Virus record (IMG/VR): IMGVR_UViG_3300042384_001260
Location: 1 to 33,051 of that record
From: a virus
Direction: 5' to 3' (one strand)
DNA: 33,051 bases
Part shown: positions 1 through 6,651 of the stretch, piece by piece
Numbering within the stretch: the first letter of the stretch is position 1
Layout: every line of letters starts with the position of its first letter
Translations under genes and position numbers: made by a program
Notes under the pieces: generated by a model
Databases searched by the model: none
What the model was told of the DNA's origin: nothing
What the model saw: the letters and a program-made list of their open reading frames with translations, nothing else

Positions 1-36
1 AAAGTATTCGCTGGGTCTGTATTGGATGCTTTTTAA
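1..36 (+). CDS. 3' end of an upstream gene (partial)
   Basis: Frame 1 is open from the window edge and reads KVFAGSVLDAF before a TAA stop at 34-36. The stop sits inside the TAAGGAG that serves as ribosome binding site for the next gene, the tight packing usual in a phage operon. Only eleven residues are visible, so the product cannot be identified. It could be a chance open frame. Confidence 0.4.
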   Translation, partial: KVFAGSVLDAF

Positions 37-50
37 GGAGAAAAACAAAG

Positions 51-542
51 ATGTATTCAATTACGAAAAAGGCGATAATTCTTGCTATTCTAATAATAAT
101 ATCTAAAGCGAGTTTCGCAGAATCGTTAATAGACGAATCAGAAAAAACGTGCTTGGCTAAAGTAATTTATAATGAGACCAGAGGAGAACCTTTATCTGGT
201 AAAAAAGGTGTAGCTAAAGTTGTCTTAAATCGAAAATCAGATAAACATTTTCCCAAAACAATATGTTCAGTAGTTAATGAAATTACTACTCGTAAAGGGA
301 GAAAAGTCTGTCAATTTTCATGGGTTTGTACCCGACCCAAAATTAAATGGGGTAGTGCTGAGTGGAAAAATAGTTTAGAATTATCTAATGATATTCTAAG
401 CAACAAGGTTTCTCTTCCAGACTTTGGTTTAAATGTATTGTTCTTCAGAAGTATTAACTGCAGACGAGGGTTTGGAAAGGGTAATTACAAGCTAGTGTCA
501 AAACTAGGTAAAACTAACTTTTATACAAAGAAGATTGCTTAA
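51..542 (+). CDS. Secreted SleB-type cell-wall hydrolase (probable endolysin)
   Basis: The 163-aa protein resembles the SleB/hydrolase_2 family, which cleaves peptidoglycan glycan strands. Residues 1-23 look like a Sec signal peptide: KK at 6-7, a hydrophobic stretch at 8-18, and a possible signal-peptidase site after S-F-A (21-23). The family motif YNETRGE spans 40-46, with E42 the likely catalytic glutamate, and QFSW lies at 88-91. Five cysteines (34, 72, 87, 93, 137) would suit an exported, disulfide-bonded enzyme. AAGGAG at 35-40 lies 10 nt before the ATG and supports this start. The stop overlaps the gp33 start by one base (TAATG), so the two are translationally coupled. Probable role: lysis, or remodelling of the wall from the periplasm. 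Family is fairly sure; lysis role is inferred. Confidence 0.8.
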   Translation: MYSITKKAIILAILIIISKASFAESLIDESEKTCLAKVIYNETRGEPLSGKKGVAKVVLNRKSDKHFPKTICSVVNEITTRKGRKVCQFSWVCTRPKIKWGSAEWKNSLELSNDILSNKVSLPDFGLNVLFFRSINCRRGFGKGNYKLVSKLGKTNFYTKKIA

Positions 543-766
543 TGGAAAACTTTGAAGAAATGCATAAATTCTCGAATATTATTTTTGATAAAGTAAAATC
601 GAGTAAACTAGAGTATCTAGATGCAATTGTATCGTACTGCTCGGAAAAGGAATTGGAAGTTGATTCGATTATATCGCTGATATCTCCAGCTCTTAAATCT
701 AAAATGGAAGAAGAAGCTATTGGGCTGAGGTTGATAAAAAATTCATCTCCGCGCTTGACTTTTTAA
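542..766 (+). CDS. gp33: Late-promoter transcription co-activator gp33
   Basis: This 74-aa protein matches the short form of T4 gp33 found in marine T4-like phages. T4 gp33 is longer, about 112 aa. In T4, gp33 bridges host RNA polymerase to the gp45 sliding clamp and, with sigma factor gp55, activates late transcription. The recognisable core is the helical stretch around residues 24-66 (IVSYCSEKELEVDSIISLI, then KSKMEEEA). The protein ends in a short hydrophobic tail, RLTF, where the T4 protein carries its clamp-binding motif. Its start overlaps the stop of the hydrolase by one base. The partner gp55 is not in the window. The last codons contain the -35 box of a promoter for gp59. Confidence 0.75.
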   Translation: MENFEEMHKFSNIIFDKVKSSKLEYLDAIVSYCSEKELEVDSIISLISPALKSKMEEEAIGLRLIKNSSPRLTF

Positions 767-783
767 AAGTAGTATAGTATAAT
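755..783 (+). promoter_or_regulatory. sigma70-like promoter for gp59
   Basis: TTGACT (755-760) and a perfect TATAAT (778-783) are separated by exactly 17 bases. The -35 box lies inside the last codons of gp33. Transcription would start near 790, just ahead of the gp59 ribosome binding site AGGTG (792-796). This would give the replication genes expression by unmodified host polymerase, separate from the late gene upstream. Seen in sequence; activity is inferred. Confidence 0.55.
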
Positions 784-803
784 TATTGAGTAGGTGAAAC
801 AAA

Positions 804-1400
804 ATGTCAGGATATACAGCTTGTTGCTTATATCGAGCCTTAAAACTACATTTTACAACAGATTATGATTTCAATAAGTATAAAGGAAAAGTAAAATATA
901 CTCCTGCGCAGTTTGATAAAAATTCACATAAATATGTGTATGAAAAACTTGCAAAGAAATTTAGCGATGAGGATCTTAAAAAATTCTTTATCGCTAATTT
1001 TTTGCAAAACGAAAACGTATGGGTTCAAGACTTGTTATCGCAGGAAGCATATGAAAATTTCGTAAAGTTTAATACGAAATGTCAATCATTATCTTATGTA
1101 TTTGAAGGTGAGTTAATATCAATTTTTGGTGAAGAAAATCATAAATTGTTATTCAAATCAAATAGTGATGACCTTCCGTTATTGTTAACGAAGTTATTAC
1201 GAAATGAAGTTTCTCCGGAAACTATATTAATTATGAATGAGTTTTTGCATTTTCTACCTAAATGGGAAGTAAATATTAAAGATGAATTCGTTTGGCCGAA
1301 AGTTAAACTTAAATTGTTTAAATATAGGTCGTTTTTAGAGTATGATAAAAGTAAATTCAAAAAGACATTTATTAATACAGTCAAAGAATTTACCGAGTGA
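804..1400 (+). CDS. gp59: Loader of DNA helicase gp59
   Basis: The 198-aa protein matches T4 gp59 (217 aa), a small two-domain helical protein that binds fork DNA and gp32 and loads the gp41 replicative helicase. The N-terminus has the family pattern: SGYTACCLYRALKLHF, then YDFNKYKGKVK and a FxxKxxKY-like segment, followed by KLAKKFSDEDLKKFFIANF. Adjacency to gp32, its physical partner, is the usual arrangement in T4-like phages; here a homing endonuclease gene lies between them. AGGTG upstream supports the ATG. Transcription probably begins at the sigma70-like promoter just upstream. Confidence 0.85.
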   Translation: MSGYTACCLYRALKLHFTTDYDFNKYKGKVKYTPAQFDKNSHKYVYEKLAKKFSDEDLKKFFIANFLQNENVWVQDLLSQEAYENFVKFNTKCQSLSYVFEGELISIFGEENHKLLFKSNSDDLPLLLTKLLRNEVSPETILIMNEFLHFLPKWEVNIKDEFVWPKVKLKLFKYRSFLEYDKSKFKKTFINTVKEFTE

Positions 1401-1401
1401 A

Positions 1402-1410
1402 ATAAGACAA
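1402..1410 (+). repeat. Left arm of an inverted repeat flanking the HNH gene
   Basis: ATAAGACAA here is the exact reverse complement of TTGTCTTAT at 2271-2279. The arms sit just after the gp59 stop and just after the HNH stop, so they bracket the homing endonuclease. They may mark the insertion junction or be coincidental in AT-rich DNA. Confidence 0.4.
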
Positions 1411-1418
1411 GGAAAGTT

Positions 1419-2258
1419 ATGTATAATTTAATGTTTATCGAAAACCAAATAAAATTAAAATTAAATATAGAAGATCATATTAATGTAAAAAAATATATTA
1501 ATTTTATTTGTTCTATTGTTGAGCGTGATCTTGGAGTTTTTGTAGAATCGCATCATATATTACCAAAATGCTATTTTCCGGAATTACATATAGATAACGA
1601 TAATTTAGTTTGGTTAACTCCTCATGAACATTATATTGCACATAAATTATTGGCATTTATAGGTAAAAATAATAAACTTTGGTATGCATTTAATATGATG
1701 AAAAATACTAGAGAAGAAAATAGGTTATTTGATGATGCTGAATATAATTTATTTAAAATTAAAATATATTCTGAATTAAGCGAATATAATAAAATAAATT
1801 CTATATTTGTTGATTTAGGTTTTCAAAAAGAAATGAATCGACGTAGATGGAATAAAATTGATGCGAAAACAAATCAATCGTTATTATTAAAAAATAATAA
1901 TCCTATGCGGTTAGAAGAAAATCGAATCAAAGTTTCATTATCTAAAATTGGTAAACCTCGTTATGATATGCGAGGAAGTAATAATATTATGCATTTAGAA
2001 AAAAATAAAGAAAAATTTAGAGGTAAAAATAATCCAAAGTATATTGGATTTATTGAAAATAAATTAACAAATATTAAGCATTATTCTAAAGATTCATTTA
2101 TAAAAGAATTACAATCTTTAGATATTTGTAGCGAATATAGTATATATTTTCTGAAGAAAATATATAATTATATATTAGGAAAAGAAATTTTCTTAAAGGA
2201 TAGAGATAAAGCTATTGTTATAGATATTTCTAAACAATATCATTTTATTTCAAAATAA
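1419..2258 (+). CDS. HNH homing endonuclease with NUMOD3-like repeats
   Basis: The 279-aa protein has an HNH nuclease core: SHHILPK with the HH pair at 45-46, N60/N62 in DNDNLVWLTP, and HEHYIAH (H69, H71, H75). The second half (about 157-215) has repeated NUMOD3-like DNA-binding motifs around KNNNPM, RGSNNIM and RGKNNPKY. This layout is typical of free-standing phage homing endonucleases, which cut an allele lacking the gene and spread by repair. The gene interrupts the usual gp59-gp32 pair, is visibly more AT-rich than its neighbours, and is bracketed by a 9-bp inverted repeat. AAGGAAAG sits very close to the ATG; Met5 is a possible alternative start. It probably does no essential phage work. 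Family is confident; homing activity is inferred. Confidence 0.85.
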   Translation: MYNLMFIENQIKLKLNIEDHINVKKYINFICSIVERDLGVFVESHHILPKCYFPELHIDNDNLVWLTPHEHYIAHKLLAFIGKNNKLWYAFNMMKNTREENRLFDDAEYNLFKIKIYSELSEYNKINSIFVDLGFQKEMNRRRWNKIDAKTNQSLLLKNNNPMRLEENRIKVSLSKIGKPRYDMRGSNNIMHLEKNKEKFRGKNNPKYIGFIENKLTNIKHYSKDSFIKELQSLDICSEYSIYFLKKIYNYILGKEIFLKDRDKAIVIDISKQYHFISK

Positions 2259-2270
2259 AAGTGCGTTAAG

Positions 2271-2279
2271 TTGTCTTAT
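2271..2279 (+). repeat. Right arm of the inverted repeat flanking the HNH gene
   Basis: TTGTCTTAT is the reverse complement of 1402-1410. It lies in the 56-base leader of gp32, where it also forms the loop and 3' side of a small local hairpin (2264-2282, one bulged base). Confidence 0.4.
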
Positions 2280-2314
2280 ACGTTGTTTAAATCAATTGTT
2301 TATAGAGGTAGTAT

Positions 2315-3244
2315 ATGGATTTCAGTAAATTAAAAAAATCTTCTGGTTCTAACTTAGAAAAAATGGCCAAAGCTGTTGAACAAATGGCAGGCAGTAACCA
2401 AAATTCTGATGCTGATCAATATTGGAAATGTGAATTAGACAAGTCTGGAAATGGATATGCAATTGTGAGGTTTCTTCCAACATCTCCAAAAGATGCTGAA
2501 TCAGATGGTCTTCCCTGGATTAAATTTTATGATCATGGATTCCAAGGACCAGGTGGTTGGTATATCGAGAAATCTTTAACGTCAATCGGTCTTGACGATC
2601 CGTTAGGAAAATATAATAGCGAACTATGGGAATCAGGAATTGAGGCTAACAAGGAGCAAGCACGTAAGCAAAAACGTCGATTGCACTATGTCTCTAACAT
2701 TTATATCGTTAAAGATACAAAACATCCTGAACACGAAGGAAAAGTATTTAAATATACTTATGGTAAGAAAATTTTTGAGAAAGTTACTCAAGCCATGAAT
2801 CCTCAGTTTGAAGACGATAAACCAATCGATCCATTTGATTTCTGGGCAGGCGCGAACTTTAAATTAAAAATTCGTAAAGTTGACGGTTACCAAAATTACG
2901 ATTTAGCTGAATTTGATAGCGCAGCTCCATTGTTTGATGACGATGATAAGTTGGAAAAAATTTGGAAATCACAATATTCTTTACAGGAATTATTGGAACC
3001 TAAAAACTTTAAATCTTATGCGGATTTAGATGCTAGGTTAAAAAGAGTTTTAGGTCAAACTAATCAATCAAAATACAAAACTGCTGAAGATTATACAGCA
3101 AAATCTCTTGATGAGGTTGAAGATGAAGTATTTGTTCAAAGCGTAGTTGAAAAGAAAACTACTGCTTCATTTGCTGCAGCCGTAATTGATGACGAGGAAG
3201 ATGACGATATGTCATATTTCTCTAAACTTGTAGGTGATGATTAA
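2315..3244 (+). CDS. gp32: Single-stranded DNA-binding protein gp32
   Basis: The 309-aa protein matches T4 gp32 (301 aa), which coats ssDNA cooperatively during replication, recombination and repair. It has the three expected parts: a basic N-terminal tail (FSKLKKSSGSN) for cooperativity, an OB-fold core (about 35-235, including YWKCELDKSGNGYAIVRFLP and WAGANFKLKIRKVDGYQNYD), and an acidic C-terminal tail (DDEEDDDMSYF) that recruits partner proteins. The T4 zinc-finger cysteines are absent: where T4 has CPVC this protein has DPLG, and its only cysteine is C39. The same region (SLTSIGLDDPLGKYNSELW) resembles my recollection of marine relatives. AGAGGTAG lies upstream of the ATG. A strong terminator follows. 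Confidence 0.93.
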   Translation: MDFSKLKKSSGSNLEKMAKAVEQMAGSNQNSDADQYWKCELDKSGNGYAIVRFLPTSPKDAESDGLPWIKFYDHGFQGPGGWYIEKSLTSIGLDDPLGKYNSELWESGIEANKEQARKQKRRLHYVSNIYIVKDTKHPEHEGKVFKYTYGKKIFEKVTQAMNPQFEDDKPIDPFDFWAGANFKLKIRKVDGYQNYDLAEFDSAAPLFDDDDKLEKIWKSQYSLQELLEPKNFKSYADLDARLKRVLGQTNQSKYKTAEDYTAKSLDEVEDEVFVQSVVEKKTTASFAAAVIDDEEDDDMSYFSKLVGDD

Positions 3245-3250
3245 ATAAGA

Positions 3251-3275
3251 AAGGGAGCTTCGGCTCCCTTTTTTT
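3251..3275 (+). terminator. UUCG-tetraloop intrinsic terminator after gp32
   Basis: AAGGGAGC and GCTCCCTT form a perfect 8-bp stem around a TTCG loop, followed by five more T's (3271-3275). It lies seven bases after the gp32 stop. The opposite strand has a T-rich but interrupted tail, so it may also stop the convergent tape-measure transcript, less efficiently. Confidence 0.9.
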
Positions 3276-6200
3276 ATGCCATTGAGCCACCTTGCGTACT
3301 CCACATACTTCCTTCTTCCATCATTTTTATAGTTGGATCATCGTTTCTTACCCCAGGAACAGATTTTCCTGTTCCTGCTGGAGCAGGTGGAGGAGGAGTT
3401 TGTTGGGCTTGCTGTTGTGGAGGTGCTGCAGGTTTAGGTGAAGTTTGTCCATTTTGATTTCCTGCTAAATTATTACGTTGTTCGTTTAATGAACTCATTT
3501 CTGTGTGAATATCAGATAAACGATCTAGTTGTTTATCCATTGTTTCTTTATCAACATTAACTCCAGATTGACCAATTTCATTTCTTTCGTTTTCTAGAGT
3601 AGCTTTTTGTCTGTCAATTTCCGCAACCTGTTCTTCTGTGTCAGTATTTTTTACAGGAGATGCAGTATCTTTTCGACCTTCTAATATGTCACCTGGACCT
3701 ACTTCTTTGCCATGCCTCATATAATATCCAGGTTTTCCTGGAATTGGAGTTGTATGATATTTAGCCAAAGGATCTGGGTTGTTTACTGGATCTTTTTCGT
3801 GTGCTTCTGCTGCTTTATCTAACTCAGTTGGTTGATATTCTTCCGCAGTTCTTGTTGTAACTCCTCCTCCAGTTGTTACTTCTCTATGTTTATTAGTCGT
3901 AGTAGTATATTGCGACGTTTCTATTGTTTCTTTTGGAGAAACACGGTGTTCGTTTGCTGTAGTAACATTTTCCACAGTTTCAACGTATGGGGAAGGGTTT
4001 TCTTTGTTTATTCTATTAAATTCAATATTATTTCGTTCTCTACTTATTTCACTATTTTTCGCATTTATTTCGTCAACTGTTAGGTTTCCTGGATTTTTAG
4101 CAAGTTCTTCTGCTTGTTGTGCAAGTTCCTCTTCTCTAATTTCATCTGGAGAAGCATTTGACATATCTTTTTTTGGCGCATATCTTGTTGCATGTTCTGT
4201 AACAGTTGATGAAGAAGCAGTTTTTGTCGTTACTTCGTCTTCTGCAGGAACATCATACGGGCTAGATTTTTCCTCTTCTCCTGGAGCTATAAAATATGGA
4301 TTTCTTGTTCTATCTCCAGTAAGTTCTACTCCTTTTATTACAGGTTTTGCTGAAGAAGTTTCTTTTTTATCAGGTAAACTTTTACCCATAAGTTTTTCGG
4401 CATTTCTTACTCTTTCTGAAGAATGCCCTCCATGCATACTTGCTGCAGTTATTTCGTATTTTCTTTCAACAGATTTAGCAGCTCCTTCAGCAGTAGTTTG
4501 TTTTCGAAGGTCGTTTCCTGCACTTTTATGTGAATTATTTAATTCCCAATCTACAAATTCTAACTGATCTTCGAGAGAAGCTCCAACTAAATCTTTATGC
4601 ATTATTTCTTTAAATTTAGCTTGGCGATCTGGGTGCCATTGAGCTATCCCTACTGCTTTGCCTCCATCTCCGCGTCTTTCTCCTGATATTACATCTTTGT
4701 TAAAATTTCCTGATTCTCCTTGTAAGTTTCCGACAATTCCTGCAGCTTGTTCTTCTGTATATCCCTTATTCATAAAGAAGTTTTTTGCATATGCTGCTTT
4801 ATCATCTCCTCCATTTAATAACTCAGCTCCAACAACTGCTCCGCCAACTCTTGCTGCTGTTGGAGCAACAGCTTTAGCTGCGCTGCCCGCAGCTTTAGCG
4901 CCACCTAAAATTCCTCTTCCTATTTTTGAGAGTAAGCCAACTTTTTTTGCTGGATTTAGCGCAGAAACAGCAGCTGCGCCTGCAGCTTTAGGGTTAATTT
5001 TACCCAATAGTTTTGACCAGAAACCTTTATCTGCTTCACCCATTCCTCCTTCTTCTCCGCCTAAACCTCCCCCGCCTCCGCCATAAATGGGGGTTGCAGA
5101 TCCCATTTCATTCTGACGAGCTTGCATATTTGCAGAATTTAAATCATTTGTAGCATTTTGTTGTGATTGTGATCGCGTTAACGAAGAAACATCTCTAGAT
5201 ATTGAATTAATAGTATCATTTGTTTTTGCTAATACATTATAAATTTTATTTAATACTTCAATTGCAGATTTTCCTTGAACGTCTCCGCCACCGAAATGAC
5301 TTTCACCGATTCTACCAGAATCCCCGCCAGAGGGCATTGAATTAAATGTTGACCCAATTGAACCTCCGCCAGTAAATAATGATCCCATCCCTGCACTAAT
5401 CCCCCTGAATGGATTTGACCCCTTTCCAACAGCTGCTCCTAATGCTCCACCTGCTACATCTCCTAATAAATTACCTGCTCCTTTTTTTATATCTTCCCAT
5501 GCTTCTCCTGGATGATCAATTGCATTATCAACCCAATCTACTCCCTTTTGAGCTTTTTCTTGCCATTTGGTTTTTTCTTCGTCAGATAAATTTTCATAAT
5601 ATTCGCCTGCTGGTATTCCAATAGCAGCACCTAATCCTGCTCCTTTTAATGTAGTTTTACCTAAACTTGCAATTCCACTACCAACAGATTTTGCTCCCTC
5701 GACAACCTTTCCGCCAGCCCAATCTGCGCCCTGAACAATTTTATTTTTAGTCCAATCTGCAACTTTACCAAAAATACTTTGTTCTGGCGGCGGAGTTATT
5801 GTTTCTTGAACAGTTTCCGTCGCTCTTGTTGTGTTACTTCTAAATGGAGTTTCTGTAGCAGTGGAATTTGTTGCAGTTCTTGCTTGCTGCTGTTCTGCTT
5901 GCGCTCTTTGAATAGATTCCTGTGCGCGTTGTTCTCGGGCAGCTGCTCTTGCTGCCCGCTCTGCAGATAATGCTTCGTCTGCTTTATCTGCAGCACTTTT
6001 AAATACATTACTTACTTTTTTTAATGAAGGAATATTTTCGCCAATTACTTCAGCAGCACCCTTAAACAATTTTGGAGCAGCTTTAAATGTAGCTTTACCT
6101 GCTGCTCCTCCAAGTGCAGTAGTAGCAACATCTCCTGCAAAAGATGCTATTGCTCCTCCTTGACCTTTTAATGCTTGGCTATATAATTTTTCTGCACCTT

Positions 6201-6444
6201 GTCTATCACCAGCAGTTGCTGCTTCAACAAATTTCATTGCATCATCAGCGCTGGATATGTATTTTAATTGTTCTTTTTGACTTAAAGTTAAATTATTTAA
6301 TTTACTTTCTCTTTCAACAATCCAATTTCTATCTTTGCTATTTTGACTTACGCGAGAAAATTCATCTTTTGTTTGATTATATGCATTACTTGCATATTCT
6401 TTTGCATTATCTAAAAATGATGTATCTGAATTATTAGTTGCCAT
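3274..6444 (-). CDS. Probable tail tape measure protein with embedded tail-lysozyme domain
   Basis: This 1056-aa protein follows the gp26/gp51-like chaperone genes, the position of a tape measure (functional counterpart of T4 gp29, 590 aa). The N-terminal ~390 residues are Ala/Gly-rich with charged helical stretches (SAERAARAAAREQRAQE) and hydrophobic glycine-rich segments near 270. A coiled-coil-like stretch follows at about 390-430. Residues about 548-690 match the phage tail lysozyme family (Phage_lysozyme2): AAGIVGNLQGESGNF with a likely catalytic Glu near 577, then GIAQWHPDR and QLEFVDWEL. The remaining ~360 residues are hydrophilic and low complexity, ending in a Pro/Gln-rich stretch. 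The ATG directly follows the gp51-like stop (TAGATG). Lysozyme domain is confident; tape-measure role rests on position and composition. It could instead be a hub-associated lysozyme. Confidence 0.7.
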   Translation of the reverse strand: MATNNSDTSFLDNAKEYASNAYNQTKDEFSRVSQNSKDRNWIVERESKLNNLTLSQKEQLKYISSADDAMKFVEAATAGDRQGAEKLYSQALKGQGGAIASFAGDVATTALGGAAGKATFKAAPKLFKGAAEVIGENIPSLKKVSNVFKSAADKADEALSAERAARAAAREQRAQESIQRAQAEQQQARTATNSTATETPFRSNTTRATETVQETITPPPEQSIFGKVADWTKNKIVQGADWAGGKVVEGAKSVGSGIASLGKTTLKGAGLGAAIGIPAGEYYENLSDEEKTKWQEKAQKGVDWVDNAIDHPGEAWEDIKKGAGNLLGDVAGGALGAAVGKGSNPFRGISAGMGSLFTGGGSIGSTFNSMPSGGDSGRIGESHFGGGDVQGKSAIEVLNKIYNVLAKTNDTINSISRDVSSLTRSQSQQNATNDLNSANMQARQNEMGSATPIYGGGGGGLGGEEGGMGEADKGFWSKLLGKINPKAAGAAAVSALNPAKKVGLLSKIGRGILGGAKAAGSAAKAVAPTAARVGGAVVGAELLNGGDDKAAYAKNFFMNKGYTEEQAAGIVGNLQGESGNFNKDVISGERRGDGGKAVGIAQWHPDRQAKFKEIMHKDLVGASLEDQLEFVDWELNNSHKSAGNDLRKQTTAEGAAKSVERKYEITAASMHGGHSSERVRNAEKLMGKSLPDKKETSSAKPVIKGVELTGDRTRNPYFIAPGEEEKSSPYDVPAEDEVTTKTASSSTVTEHATRYAPKKDMSNASPDEIREEELAQQAEELAKNPGNLTVDEINAKNSEISRERNNIEFNRINKENPSPYVETVENVTTANEHRVSPKETIETSQYTTTTNKHREVTTGGGVTTRTAEEYQPTELDKAAEAHEKDPVNNPDPLAKYHTTPIPGKPGYYMRHGKEVGPGDILEGRKDTASPVKNTDTEEQVAEIDRQKATLENERNEIGQSGVNVDKETMDKQLDRLSDIHTEMSSLNEQRNNLAGNQNGQTSPKPAAPPQQQAQQTPPPPAPAGTGKSVPGVRNDDPTIKMMEEGSMWSTQGGSMA

Positions 6445-6651
6445 CTATTGCATATTCCTTTTAGCTTCTTGTTGTTTTCGTCTTTCTTCTTTGTCTTTTA
6501 GATACTGCACCAATAAACCAACATAAACTTCCCTTTCCCAAGGGATCATCTCTTCCAACTCATGTAATCTGTATCCATGATGTTGCATCATGTTAAAATT
6601 TGTTTTATAAAAAGTTGTAAGATCAACATTACCAAGAATTAAATAAAAAAA
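6445..6651 (-). CDS. gp51: gp51-like tape-measure chaperone frame, reached by -1 frameshift from gp26
   Basis: A 68-codon frame lies between gp26 and the tape measure, opening immediately after an in-frame TGA at the gp26 3' end and closing with TAG at 6445-6447. Its translation contains NMMQHHGYRLHELEE, MIPWEREVYVGLL and a charged C-terminal helix ending RNMQ. This resembles the short baseplate/tape-measure-chaperone type (T4 gp51 class). There is no ribosome binding site before its internal ATGs at 6589-6591 and 6586-6588. The frame overlaps the end of gp26 only across a seven-T run. The simplest reading is a gp26-gp51 fusion of about 306 aa made by -1 slippage, like lambda gpG-T. Reality of the coding frame is fairly sure; expression by frameshifting is inferred. 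Confidence 0.72.
   Translation of the reverse strand, partial: FFYLILGNVDLTTFYKTNFNMMQHHGYRLHELEEMIPWEREVYVGLLVQYLKDKEERRKQQEAKRNMQ

Noticed and set aside
2264-2282. Hairpin in the gp32 leader as a T4-like autoregulatory pseudoknot
   Set aside because: A short bulged stem exists (CGT-TAAG / CTTA-T-ACG), but I found no downstream partner for its loop, so no pseudoknot can be supported.
3832-6437. Several rightward ORFs of 63-187 aa and a 70-aa leftward one inside the tape-measure gene
   Set aside because: They are shadows of the low-complexity 1056-aa coding frame, with repetitive Ser/Leu or Pro-rich content and no ribosome binding sites.
6576-6592. Perfect 7-bp hairpin (CATGATG-CAA-CATCATG) downstream of the gp26 slip site as a frameshift stimulator
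   Set aside because: It starts about 53 bases past the slippery run, too far for a standard stimulatory structure, and it coincides with the MMQHHG coding motif.
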